The notes under the pieces were generated by a model. The model saw nothing but the letters and a program-made list of their open reading frames with translations, was not told the origin of the DNA and did no database searches. The position numbers were made by a program, and so were the translations under genes. Below, in pieces: positions 1 through 7,225 of a stretch of 64,000 nt of DNA; the stretch's first letter is position 1; each line of letters starts with the position of its first letter. Source of the stretch: Acidobacteriota bacterium (GTDB lineage: Bacteria; Acidobacteriota; Thermoanaerobaculia; Gp7-AA8); NCBI GenBank assembly GCA_021325515.1, contig JAJPHC010000039.1, positions 149,774 to 213,773 on the forward strand, written 5' to 3'.

Positions 1-929
1 TCGAACGTCTCGTGCGTGACCGTTGCGAAATACTGAATCGGGTTCTCGACCGTGACGAAGATCGGGCTCGTGCCCGAGCGCGCGGGAACGCCGCCGCGCA
101 CCACGAGCGTGTTCGTGTTGAGCGCGCGCGTGACGTAGAGCGCGCCGCGGCCGGTGCGGCAGTTGTTGTCGATGTTCAGGAACGAAGTCGGCGGCTCGAG
201 CTGCACGACGCACGGCTTGCCCGGACGCCCGGGCATCACGCGCACCTCGACGCAGCCTTCCTGCATCGTGAATGCGGACACCGGAGCCTCGTACCAGTTC
301 ACGAGCTGATTCACCGGCCAGGTCGGATGGATGTACTCCGTATCCATGTAGCCGTATTCGAAGATCAGATTTCCGTGGATCGTCTTGATGCCGGAGCGCT
401 TGAGATCGGTGGCCCAGTCTTCGATCACGGACGTCGCATGGCCATCGTGAAAGCGGCCGCCGATCGTCGGGTCGCCGTGCCCTACCACTTTCACGTCGCC
501 TTCCAGCGTGCCGTTCGGCTGCACCGCACCGCGCGCATACACCGTCGTCTGCACTTCGAAGGTCGGCTTCAGCAGATCGATGGCGGCAGCGGTGGTGAAG
601 AGCTTCATGTTCGAGGCCGGCGCGAGAGGCGTGTGCGGATCGCGTTCGGCGACGACGGTTCCAGTCTCGACATCGACGACCTGCAGGCTCGCTTCCGAGG
701 CCTGCCCCACGCGGCCGTTCATAAGCGACTGGAGGCGTTCGCTGAGCGTGCCGCCCGTTGCAGTCTCGATCGGCGCCTTCGCAGCGCGAGCCGCGCGTGC
801 GCGGCGCGGCGACTTGCGCCGCTTCTTCGCGGTCGCCGCCGTGGCGTCGAACGCGAGCAGAACCACGAGCAGAAGAGGAAGGAACCGGCGAGCCCGCGAG
901 CCCGCATCACAGCACCACCCATCACGCAT
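1..929 (-). CDS. dacB: D-alanyl-D-alanine carboxypeptidase / PBP4 (S13), 3' end cut by window edge
   Basis: This is a periplasmic peptidase of the PBP4/DacB (S13) type that trims or cleaves peptidoglycan peptides. The minus frame is open from the ATG at 929 to the window edge, so about 309 codons of the N-terminal part are present. A hydrophobic signal segment (RFLPLLLVVLLAF, about residues 15-27) is followed by a basic stretch (KKRRK). The catalytic SxxK motif is seen as ASNMK (Ser106, Lys109). Downstream come S13-like segments VVGHGDPTIGGR, EYIHPTWP and NWYEAPVSAF. The SxN and KTG motifs would lie outside the window. The start overlaps the HAD gene stop by 8 nt, so the two are probably co-translated. 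The first 14 residues before the hydrophobic core are unusually long, so a later start is possible. Confidence 0.85.
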   Translation of the reverse strand, partial: MRDGWCCDAGSRARRFLPLLLVVLLAFDATAATAKKRRKSPRRARAARAAKAPIETATGGTLSERLQSLMNGRVGQASEASLQVVDVETGTVVAERDPHTPLAPASNMKLFTTAAAIDLLKPTFEVQTTVYARGAVQPNGTLEGDVKVVGHGDPTIGGRFHDGHATSVIEDWATDLKRSGIKTIHGNLIFEYGYMDTEYIHPTWPVNQLVNWYEAPVSAFTMQEGCVEVRVMPGRPGKPCVVQLEPPTSFLNIDNNCRTGRGALYVTRALNTNTLVVRGGVPARSGTSPIFVTVENPIQYFATVTHETF

Positions 930-1692
930 TTCGCATCCTCTCGATGACTTCCGGCAACTCCGACAGTGTGTGAATGGTCGCATCCGGCGTGATCGTGAAA
1001 TCGAGCTCGACCGGCGGTGCCACCGCCGTTCCCCGCTGCTCCGGAATGAAATGGATGCCGCGCATGCCGCAGCGCTGCGCACCATAGACGTCCACATAGA
1101 GATTGTCGCCGACGAACATCATCTCCTGATATTCGACCCCCAGGCCCGCGCGAAGCTGCTCGAAGATCGAGACACGTGGCTTGCACTCGCCATGCTCATT
1201 CGAAAAGACCATGACGTCGATCGACTGCGCGAGGCCGAGACGGTCGAGAATCTTGCGGAGCACGTAGCCCGGCGTGCGGCCCGTGTTGCTGATCAGCCCG
1301 ATCGGGAGCTCCTGCTTCCTGATGTGCGCCAGAGTTTCGTTCGCACCGGCGACGGCCTGCGGCAGGATGTCGAGTGCCGCGTGCGCGTAGGCATGCTCGA
1401 TCTCATCGAGCGAGGCTTCGTCGAACGACGCCGGATCGAGGCCGAGCCCTTCGAGGAAATGCTCCACCTGCCGCCGGCAGGGAACGTCGCGGTCTTCCGA
1501 CCAGTAGAGCTCGTGGCAGCGATGCCAGAGCTTGCGGTACGCGTTCTCGATGCGATCGGCAGAATGCGATTGTCCACGAGCAACGAGCACCTGCTCGATG
1601 CGATCGAGACGCAGCCGCTCCTGCCGCCGCGCAGTCTGCGCATCTTCAGTGATCAATGTTTCCCAGAGGTCGAAAGCGATGGCTTTGATCAT
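922..1692 (-). CDS. HAD-superfamily hydrolase
   Basis: 256-aa HAD-fold hydrolase, probably acting on a small phosphorylated or halogenated metabolite; the substrate is not predictable. Motif I is FDLWETL near the N-terminus: the nucleophile Asp8 is present, but the usual second Asp at +2 is Trp10. Motif II is LISNTG, motif III the Lys in ECKPRVSIFEQ, and motif IV FVGDNLYVDVYGA. An alpha-helical cap lies between motifs I and II. A DxW motif I is found in several uncharacterised HAD groups and may mean acid/base chemistry different from phosphatases. It is the promoter-proximal partner of the PBP4 gene, and a heptamer repeat lies directly upstream. Confidence 0.85.
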   Translation of the reverse strand: MIKAIAFDLWETLITEDAQTARRQERLRLDRIEQVLVARGQSHSADRIENAYRKLWHRCHELYWSEDRDVPCRRQVEHFLEGLGLDPASFDEASLDEIEHAYAHAALDILPQAVAGANETLAHIRKQELPIGLISNTGRTPGYVLRKILDRLGLAQSIDVMVFSNEHGECKPRVSIFEQLRAGLGVEYQEMMFVGDNLYVDVYGAQRCGMRGIHFIPEQRGTAVAPPVELDFTITPDATIHTLSELPEVIERMRNA

Positions 1693-1694
1693 GA

Positions 1695-1832
1695 CGTGAT
1701 GAGTGACGAGTGACGAGTGACGAGTGGAGTGACGAGTGACGAGTGATGAGTGATGAGTGATGAGTGACGGTCCCTACTCTTCACTCTTCACTCTTCACTC
1801 GTCACTCTTCACTCTTCCTCATCACTCACTCC
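1695..1832. repeat. GANGAGT heptamer array, inverted arms
   Basis: The spacer between two minus-strand genes is almost wholly tandem 7-mers. From about 1697 to 1768 the plus strand reads mostly GACGAGT and GATGAGT units. After a short unique centre, 1776-1831 carries the complement (CTCTTCA, CTCGTCA units). The arms can pair imperfectly into a long hairpin. Two more copies of this family are at 6976-7120 and 32507-32637. Confidence 0.9.
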
Positions 1833-1835
1833 TGC

Positions 1836-2144
1836 TCAGTTCAACTGCACCCGGCCCCGGAATCCTTCTTCGTATCCATGAAAGAACTGCAGTGAGGGCT
1901 CGGGATGGCGCCAGCAGTAGTAGCCGCTGCCGCTGTCGAAGTCGACGAGCCAGAGGCCCTTCACTTCGATGCCGAGGGAGAGAACGGCTTCGGCCCAGTG
2001 GGAGACGATACGGCGGAAGTCGTCGTTGGTCTCATCGACGTCCTCGCCGAGAGCCTCGACTTCGGCGAACGCAAGGCCCGTCAGCCGCTGCACTTCGGGC
2101 AGCAGCGCACAGGCGTCTTCGTAGGAAAAAATCTTCTTGTCCAT
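1836..2144 (-). CDS. DUF2203 family protein
   Basis: 102-aa soluble protein matching DUF2203 over its full length. The N-terminal half is helical (FSYEDACALLPEVQRL). It is followed by the conserved core KGLWLVDFDSGSGYYCW, then RHPEP, and ends with FFHGYEEGFRGR. The biochemical function of the family is not known. Its ATG at 2144 directly abuts the stop of the MCE-domain gene (2145), so the two are probably co-transcribed and translationally coupled. Confidence 0.85.
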   Translation of the reverse strand: MDKKIFSYEDACALLPEVQRLTGLAFAEVEALGEDVDETNDDFRRIVSHWAEAVLSLGIEVKGLWLVDFDSGSGYYCWRHPEPSLQFFHGYEEGFRGRVQLN

Positions 2145-2675
2145 TTACCTGATCTTGGATTTGGTCTGGTCGACCCAGCCGCCGACTTTCTCTTTCAGTT
2201 TCTGCGCCTCATCGTTGGACGCGCCACGCACGGTTTCGACACCGTTGTCCGCCTTTTGTTTCAAAGATTCCACCAGCGGCTCGACCTTCGAGCCGTTCTT
2301 CGCAAGCCAGCGGCTCACTTTGTCGTCCTTCGCCTGCAAAAGTGCTCCGTCTTCAACGGGTGCGCCAACTGCAAAGGCATTGGTGACGAGCAGCCTGTGA
2401 CCATCGATCGTAAAGAGAGAATCGGTGACGATGGCGCGCCGATGCGCGGGGTCGAGACGCACCGTCACGGCGTCGCGATCATCCACGCGATCGATGCGTA
2501 CAACTCTGCCGGCGGCAAGATTGTTCTCGATCACGAGATCGCCGCCGCGCAGTCCTGCCGCACTGTGGAACAGGATCGTGGCTTTCACCGGGCCACGGCC
2601 GGCGATCCAGCGCGCGCCGATCCAGAGACTGGCCGCCAGAACGATCAGAAAGAACAATGCACCAAGTTTTCGCAT
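2145..2675 (-). CDS. MCE/MlaD-like membrane-anchored protein
   Basis: 176-aa protein starting at the ATG at 2675 (MRKLGALF). One N-terminal membrane segment (LGALFFLIVLAASLWIG) is followed by a single MCE-like domain of about 80 residues, with a typical FHSAAGLRGGDLVIENNLAAGRV pattern (given here only as a type). The C-terminus is a polar, probably helical tail (SLKQKADNGVET ... QKLKEKVGG). MCE proteins bind lipids in transporters between membranes. Here there is no adjacent MlaE permease or MlaF ATPase, so its partner, if any, is elsewhere. An in-frame extension to 3014 runs over acpP on the other strand and is not used. Confidence 0.65.
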   Translation of the reverse strand: MRKLGALFFLIVLAASLWIGARWIAGRGPVKATILFHSAAGLRGGDLVIENNLAAGRVVRIDRVDDRDAVTVRLDPAHRRAIVTDSLFTIDGHRLLVTNAFAVGAPVEDGALLQAKDDKVSRWLAKNGSKVEPLVESLKQKADNGVETVRGASNDEAQKLKEKVGGWVDQTKSKIR

Positions 2676-2714
2676 CGGGCGAAGTGTAACGAAATCAGGC
2701 GGCAGGCTGCCTGC

Positions 2715-2744
2715 TTGCTGACGCGCGTAGACGCGTGCTAAAAC
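2715..2744 (+). promoter_or_regulatory. Candidate sigma-70 type promoter for acpP
   Basis: TTGCTG at 2715-2720, an 18-nt spacer and TAAAAC at 2739-2744, about 50 nt before the acpP start. A G/C-rich dyad (GACGCGCGTAGACGCGT) lies in the spacer. The match is reasonable but unproven. Confidence 0.35.
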
Positions 2745-2793
2745 GCGGCCTGCACTTGTTGCGTTCCCCTGGAATCTGATGGAGGAGATGCCC

Positions 2794-3033
2794 ATGTCGG
2801 TTGAGGATAGGGTCAAGTCGATCATCGTCGAGCAACTCGGAGTGGACGCGGATGAAGTCCAGCCGGAAGCGTCGTTTGTCGAAGACCTCGGCGCGGATTC
2901 GCTCGACACGGTCGAGCTGATCATGGCGTTCGAAGAGGAATTCGGCGTCGAGATCTCGGACGATGAGGCGGAGAAGATCCGCAAGGTCAAGGACGCGGTC
3001 GAGTACATCGACAAGCGTCAGAGCGCGCAGTAG
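2794..3033 (+). CDS. acpP: Acyl carrier protein
   Basis: Acyl carrier protein of type II fatty acid synthesis. With the start at ATG 2794 (MSVEDRV) it is 79 aa, the normal ACP length, and the phosphopantetheine attachment site DSL has Ser36, the usual position. Two earlier in-frame ATGs (2779, 2788) are less likely because GGAGGAG at 2781-2787 sits 6 nt before 2794. The protein is strongly acidic and lies directly upstream of fabF, as in many bacteria. A hairpin with a T tract separates the two genes and may cause partial termination, which would give more acpP than fabF transcript. Confidence 0.97.
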   Translation: MSVEDRVKSIIVEQLGVDADEVQPEASFVEDLGADSLDTVELIMAFEEEFGVEISDDEAEKIRKVKDAVEYIDKRQSAQ

Positions 3034-3070
3034 GACCTTCCGACTTCACAATCCGCTTGCAGTTCTCTCT

Positions 3071-3122
3071 GGTCAGTTCAGATCGTCGCCGCGGCCGTCT
3101 GAACTGACCATTCCATTTTTTT
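3071..3122 (+). terminator. Hairpin plus T tract between acpP and fabF
   Basis: GGTCAGTTCAGA (3071-3082) pairs perfectly with TCTGAACTGACC (3098-3109) around a 15-nt GC-rich loop, followed by a T-rich stretch to 3122. It looks like an intrinsic terminator or attenuator. Confidence 0.7.
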
Positions 3123-3149
3123 GAAAACCTTTTTTTCGGGAGTGCTCTC

Positions 3150-4388
3150 TTGAACAAACGGCGCGTCGTCGTCACCGGCATCGGCATGATCTCCCCCCTC
3201 GGCATCGGCAACGAGCCGACGTGGCAGGGGCTGATCGAAGGTCGCTCCGGCATCGATCGCATCACGAAGTTCGATGCCAGCGCGTTCGCCTGCCAGATCG
3301 CAGGCGAAGTGCGGGGCTTCGATCCCGAGAAGTGGATCGAGAAAAAGGAAGTGAAGAAGTCCGACACGTTCATCCACTACGCCATCGCCGCAGCGCAGAT
3401 GGCGGTCGATGACGCCGGCCTCGACATGACGAAAGAGGACGGCGACCGCGTCGGAGTGATCATCGGCTCCGGCATCGGCGGTCTTCCTCTCATCGAGGAA
3501 ATGCACCAGAAGCTGATGGAGCGCGGCCCGAGCCGCATCTCGCCGTTCTTCATCCCCGGACTCATCGTGAATCTGGCGGCGGGACACATCTCGATCCGCT
3601 TCGGCGCGAAGGGACCGAGCTCCGCTCCGGCGACCGCCTGCGCGACAGGCGCGCACGCACTGGGCGATGCATTCAAGATCATCCAGCGCGACGAGGCCGA
3701 CGTGATGTTCGGCGGCGGATCGGAAGCGGTGATCACGCCGCTGGCCGTCGGCGGCTTCGCCGCGATGCGCGCGCTGTCGACGCGCAACGACGACCCGCAG
3801 CACGCGTCGCGGCCGTGGGATGCCGATCGCGACGGCTTCGTCATGGGCGAAGGAGCGGGCATCCTTCTGCTCGAAGAGCGCGAGCGCGCACTCGCGCGCG
3901 GCGCGAAGATCTATTGCGAGCTCACCGGCTACGGCATGTCGAGCGACGCGTACCACATCACGTCGCCGGCCGAAGACGGCAGCGGCATGATGCGAGTGAT
4001 GCAGCGCGCGCTGAAAGACGCCGGCCTGCATCCGCAGGACATCCAGTACATCAACGCGCATGGCACATCGACGCCGGTGGGCGACAAGACGGAGACGGTG
4101 GCGATCAAGCGCGTGTTCGGCGATCACGCCTACAAGCTCGCCGTGAGCTCCACGAAGTCGATGACCGGCCATCTCCTCGGCGCGGCGGGCGGACTCGAGG
4201 CCGCCATCACGGCGATTGCGGTGAAAGAGGGCGTGCTGCCGCCGACGATCAACTACGAGAAACCGGACCCCGAGTGCGATCTCGACTACGTTCCGAACAA
4301 GGCGCGCCAGGCCGGGCTCTCGCACGCGATGTCGAATTCCTTCGGGTTCGGCGGCACGAACGCAACGCTGATCTTTTCGAAGCACTAG
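3150..4388 (+). CDS. fabF: Beta-ketoacyl-ACP synthase II
   Basis: 412-aa condensing enzyme that elongates acyl-ACP with malonyl-ACP in fatty acid synthesis. The Cys-His-His triad is complete: Cys164 in ATACATGA, His304 in NAHGTSTP and His341 in [12 protein letters not shown]. Length and the N-terminus ([15 protein letters not shown]) are typical. The start is a TTG at 3150 with GGGAG 8 nt upstream; no in-frame ATG lies before the conserved N-terminus. It follows acpP. Confidence 0.97.
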   Translation: MNKRRVVVTGIGMISPLGIGNEPTWQGLIEGRSGIDRITKFDASAFACQIAGEVRGFDPEKWIEKKEVKKSDTFIHYAIAAAQMAVDDAGLDMTKEDGDRVGVIIGSGIGGLPLIEEMHQKLMERGPSRISPFFIPGLIVNLAAGHISIRFGAKGPSSAPATACATGAHALGDAFKIIQRDEADVMFGGGSEAVITPLAVGGFAAMRALSTRNDDPQHASRPWDADRDGFVMGEGAGILLLEERERALARGAKIYCELTGYGMSSDAYHITSPAEDGSGMMRVMQRALKDAGLHPQDIQYINAHGTSTPVGDKTETVAIKRVFGDHAYKLAVSSTKSMTGHLLGAAGGLEAAITAIAVKEGVLPPTINYEKPDPECDLDYVPNKARQAGLSHAMSNSFGFGGTNATLIFSKH

Positions 4389-4391
4389 TTG

Positions 4392-4420
4392 AAGTGCGGA
4401 CGTTCCGTCCGCACTTTTTT
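4392..4420 (+). terminator. Intrinsic terminator after fabF, member of the GTGCGGACG hairpin family
   Basis: AAGTGCGGACG (4392-4402), loop TTC, CGTCCGCACTT (4406-4416), then a T6 run. The same stem occurs at 14027-14049 at the edge of the 102-bp tandem repeat, so this terminator belongs to a dispersed repeat family. Confidence 0.85.
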
Positions 4421-4451
4421 GGCGTCTTCACTTTATGTTATAAAGTTCTTT

Positions 4452-5570
4452 GTGCAATACGACACCGCCGTCATCGGCGCCGGCCTCGCCGGCCTCCACA
4501 CCGCGCGCCTTCTCTCGCTGCGCGGCCTGCGGGTGGTTCTCATCGATCGCAAACGCTCCCTCGCGGACGGCATTCACACCACCGGCATCTTCGTCCGCAA
4601 GACATGGGAGGACTTCCCGCTGCCGGAGGAACAGCTCGGCCGCCCGATCCGGGACGTGACGCTCTACTCGCCGGCGCGGCGCCCGATGCATCTCACCGCC
4701 GCCCGTGACGAGTTCCGCATTGGACGGATGTCGTGGATCTACCTCTACCTTCTCGAGCAGTGCGCACGCACCGGCGTGCACTTCATGCCCAACACGCGGT
4801 TCGTCGAAGCGCGCGAGCGGTCGATCCTCGTCCACCGCGGGACGCGCTGCGAGGAGATCGGCGTGCGCTATGTCGTCGGCGCCGACGGCGCACGCTCACG
4901 AGTGGCGCGCGCGTATGGCCTCGATGTGAATCGCGAACTGCTCACCGGAATCGAAGACGTCGTGCCGGGACGCGCGGCGAAGCCCGAGCTCCGTTGCTAC
5001 CTCGATCCGCGTCTCGCTCCCGGCTACATCGCGTGGATTGCCGATGACGGAGACGAAGCGCACATCGGTGTCGCTGGATATCGCGAGCGCTTCGATCCGC
5101 TCTCCGCGCTCGCGCGCTTCCGCAACTCGATCGGTGAAGCATCGGCACATCGCATCGAACGGCGCGGAGGCCTGATTCCGGTCGGCGGCATGCTGCGGCG
5201 CATCGCGAATGAGCGCGCGCTGCTCATCGGCGACGCCTGCGGCTCCGTCTCACCGCTGACTGCCGGCGGACTCGATCCCGCGATCAGGCTCTCGTCGTTC
5301 GCCGCCGATGTCGTCGCGGCGTGGCTGGACACAGGCGACCGCGACGCGCTCCGGCAATACAGCGGCGATCTCTTTCGCGCGAGGTTCGTGTCGCGCTCCT
5401 GGATGCGGCGGATCATTCGCACGATCGAGTCGCCGATGCTGATGGAGCTCGCCTGCGCGTGTCTGCGCATGATGCCGGGCATCGCGGCTCATGTGTTCTT
5501 CGCCCGAGGATCGGTCCTTGGTCCCGTGGATCGCGGACGTCTCGTCCGCACATTCGTGAGGACGAGCTGA
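4452..5570 (+). CDS. FAD-dependent oxidoreductase, geranylgeranyl-reductase-like
   Basis: 372-aa flavoprotein of the monooxygenase/geranylgeranyl reductase fold. It has an N-terminal dinucleotide-binding motif (VIGAGLAGLHTA), a central DG motif (VVGADGARSRVA) and the C-terminal FAD ribityl motif ALLIGDACGSVSPLTAGG. I place the start at GTG 4452 (QYDTAVIGAG), because an upstream in-frame start would run through the fabF terminator hairpin. The substrate is unknown; reduction of an unsaturated isoprenoid or lipid fits the family. The last 13 residues (DRGRLVRTFVRTS) are encoded by a copy of the GCGGACG hairpin repeat (5533-5549), suggesting that a repeat has replaced or extended the original C-terminus. 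Confidence 0.8.
   Translation: MQYDTAVIGAGLAGLHTARLLSLRGLRVVLIDRKRSLADGIHTTGIFVRKTWEDFPLPEEQLGRPIRDVTLYSPARRPMHLTAARDEFRIGRMSWIYLYLLEQCARTGVHFMPNTRFVEARERSILVHRGTRCEEIGVRYVVGADGARSRVARAYGLDVNRELLTGIEDVVPGRAAKPELRCYLDPRLAPGYIAWIADDGDEAHIGVAGYRERFDPLSALARFRNSIGEASAHRIERRGGLIPVGGMLRRIANERALLIGDACGSVSPLTAGGLDPAIRLSSFAADVVAAWLDTGDRDALRQYSGDLFRARFVSRSWMRRIIRTIESPMLMELACACLRMMPGIAAHVFFARGSVLGPVDRGRLVRTFVRTS
5533..5549 (+). repeat. GCGGACG/CGTCCGC hairpin inside a coding region
   Basis: GCGGACG (5533-5539), TCT, CGTCCGC (5543-5549), followed by ACATTC. This is the same core as the repeats at 4392 and 14027-14300. It lies in frame at the 3' end of the oxidoreductase gene and contributes residues resembling the repeat's own translation (GRLVRTF). 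Confidence 0.7.
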
Positions 5571-5587
5571 GTGAGAGCGTCTCTCCG

Positions 5588-6214
5588 CTAACTCTCCAGC
5601 AGCGAGGCCAGCTCTTCGAACCCTCGCTCGCGCGCGACATCCGCCGGCGATTTTCCGTCGCCCGACTTTCGCTTCGGATCGGCACCTCGACCGAGCAGCA
5701 GCCGGGCAGTTTCGATGTCACCTCTCCCCGCGGAGCTGTGCAGTGGCACGTAGTCCAGTTGCTGCGTGGCGTTCGGATCGGCGCCATGATCGAGCAGCAG
5801 TTGCATGATCTCGCGATCGCCCTGCGCCGCCGCTGCATGCACCGGCGCGACCTTCATCGGGTTGCGCGCCGGAGCGCAGCAGTCGGCACCGCGCTCGATC
5901 AGCATCCGCGCGATCTCCGGATGCCGGAAGAAGATCGCGAGACCGAGGGCATTGAAGCCGTCGTCACCGAAGGAATCGAGCAGCGCGTGATCCCGATCGA
6001 GCAGCTCGCTCACGCGCACCGCATCGCCGTACGCCGCCGCCTCGTGAAACGAGAGACGATGGCCGCGCTCGAGAAATAGCGGGACGAGGTCCGCACGTCC
6101 GTTGTAGATCGCCTGCAGCAGCGCGGCGCCGTCGACGAGCGAGGGATCGCCATCGAGCAATGAGGCGACGCGGGCGCGATCGCCCTTGCGAATGGCTTCG
6201 AGCAACTCTTCCAT
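5588..6214 (-). CDS. Ankyrin-repeat protein
   Basis: 208-aa protein made of about five to six ankyrin repeats, for example the segments ERGHRLSFHEAAAYGD, HPEIARMLIERGADC and DREIMQLLLDHGADPNA, then GDIETARLLLGRGADP. It has no signal peptide or membrane segment, so a cytoplasmic protein-protein binding role is likely. The ATG at 6214 has GGGAGG upstream. The gene converges with the oxidoreductase and leaves only a 17-nt gap. Confidence 0.85.
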   Translation of the reverse strand: MEELLEAIRKGDRARVASLLDGDPSLVDGAALLQAIYNGRADLVPLFLERGHRLSFHEAAAYGDAVRVSELLDRDHALLDSFGDDGFNALGLAIFFRHPEIARMLIERGADCCAPARNPMKVAPVHAAAAQGDREIMQLLLDHGADPNATQQLDYVPLHSSAGRGDIETARLLLGRGADPKRKSGDGKSPADVARERGFEELASLLES

Positions 6215-6338
6215 CGTTCTACCTCCCGGAGAGTGAAGCGGCAAAACAGCCCTGTTCGATGCTCGAAATTCTACGCGCGCTGGATAAATAAACCCTTCCT
6301 GCGCCTCCGAGGGACCATTCCTGGTAGAGGAGATGCAG

Positions 6339-6527
6339 ATGATTCCTTTCGTGACGAAACAGGCGCAGCCATGCCGCAAGTGCGGGCACTCGCGTGCTGC
6401 ACACATCGACGGAATCCGTTGCGCGCTCTGCGGATGCAGTCCGCAGCGCGAGGAGGAGATCCAGGAAAATCTCCCTTTCCGTTCTCTGATACCGCTCCGG
6501 GTGATGACGAACACACGAAAACGGTGA
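6339..6527 (+). CDS. Small Cys-rich (zinc-ribbon-like) protein
   Basis: 62-aa ORF starting at ATG 6339, which has AGAGGAG 6 nt upstream; the ATG at 6333 is too close to that ribosome site. It contains CRKCGHSRAAHIDG followed by CALCGC, two CxxC pairs with intervening His residues that could bind one zinc ion. Function unknown. The Cys/His spacing and good ribosome site argue that it is real. Confidence 0.55.
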   Translation: MIPFVTKQAQPCRKCGHSRAAHIDGIRCALCGCSPQREEEIQENLPFRSLIPLRVMTNTRKR

Positions 6528-6574
6528 GCTGATCCGTAGGATTAACCGGAGCGTAACCTCAGTTGCGAACTGTT

Positions 6575-6799
6575 ATGGACATCCAAGTCAGAAAGACCCC
6601 GAAGCTCGTCTCAGTCTCTGACCGGAACCTGCAAAGCGCCGCCATCCGCCTCCTCCCGAAGCACAACAAGCTCGTCTCTCCGGAGCTCGTTTACCTTCGT
6701 CGGGTGCTTGGCGACAAGGCGACCCAGACGGAGATCGACGAGAAAGTCATCGCCGTCCGCCGACTCCCCTGGTCAGAGATCGTCGGCGCCGGCGACTAA
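6575..6799 (+). CDS. Hypothetical small protein
   Basis: 74-aa ORF from ATG 6575 (MDIQVRKTPKLVSV); a TTG at 6563 would add four residues. It is charged, mostly helical in appearance, with no Cys, signal peptide or membrane segment (ends RRLPWSEIVGAGD). I do not recognise it and the ribosome site is weak. It lies between two tiny Cys-rich genes on the same strand. Confidence 0.4.
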   Translation: MDIQVRKTPKLVSVSDRNLQSAAIRLLPKHNKLVSPELVYLRRVLGDKATQTEIDEKVIAVRRLPWSEIVGAGD

Positions 6800-6840
6800 G
6801 CCGGAATCGCTCCGGATCTTCGCGCGTTTGACCTCGCGCG

Positions 6841-6978
6841 ATGTCCGACGAGCAGCCGTCCGCAGAGCTTCCTCAAGGCTCGGCCACCGAGCCCGAAGAG
6901 AATCTTCATCGCCCCGAAATCCGCCCCGCCAGCGAGCCCACCTGCTGCGGCTCCGGCTGCGACGATTGCCCGTTCTGA
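6841..6978 (+). CDS. 45-aa oxidoreductase-like (CCGSGC) protein
   Basis: A 45-codon ORF from ATG 6841 to TGA 6976-6978. The first 35 residues are polar and disordered, with many Pro and Glu. The C-terminus is PTCCGSGCDDCPF, which matches the short oxidoreductase-like Cys motif (CCGSGCxxC) found at the N-termini of some eukaryotic and in small bacterial proteins. Four Cys in 9 residues suggest metal binding or redox activity. No clear ribosome site is visible. The stop codon overlaps the first heptamer of the repeat that follows. Confidence 0.6.
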   Translation: MSDEQPSAELPQGSATEPEENLHRPEIRPASEPTCCGSGCDDCPF

Positions 6979-7120
6979 TGAGTGATGAGTGACGAGTGAT
7001 GAGTGACGAGTGATCAGTAGTGGATGGAACGATCGCTGCTTAGCTTCGTCCTCGGTACTCATCACTCATCACTCGTCACTCGTCACTCGTCACTCATCAC
7101 TCGTCACTCATCACTCATCA
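6976..7120. repeat. GANGAGT heptamer array, inverted arms (copy 2)
   Basis: Left arm 6976-7014 is GATGAGT/GACGAGT units; a 42-nt unique centre follows; the right arm 7057-7120 is the complementary ACTCATC/ACTCGTC units. Long hairpins can form on either strand. The left arm contains the stop codon of the preceding small gene. No gene is seen between 6979 and 7225. Confidence 0.9.
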
Positions 7121-7225
7121 AAGGACACCGTTGCCGGCGCGATCGCCAGCGGCGGTATCGTCCTTTTCACAATGAGCTAAACGCAGTTCGGCGCGACTCC
7201 GTACCAATCAGCCGAGGAGATCATC

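Noticed and set aside
1695..1832. CRISPR or clustered transcription-factor sites in the heptamer array
   Set aside because: The unit is only 7 bp with no spacers, and the mirrored complementary arms fit a hairpin-forming repeat better than an operator array.
2676..3014. N-terminal extension of the MCE-like protein
   Set aside because: The extra residues lie opposite acpP, are Ser/Thr-rich shadow sequence and precede a good membrane-anchor start at 2675.
3078..4385. Long minus-strand ORF (435 codons) opposite fabF
   Set aside because: It is antisense to a certain gene, is Arg/Ala/His-rich as expected from a GC-rich shadow frame, and has no domain or ribosome site.
1757..7120. ORFs rich in SLVTRHSSL- or RARAPV-type peptides in the spacers
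   Set aside because: These arise from translating the heptamer and palindromic arrays and are not proteins.
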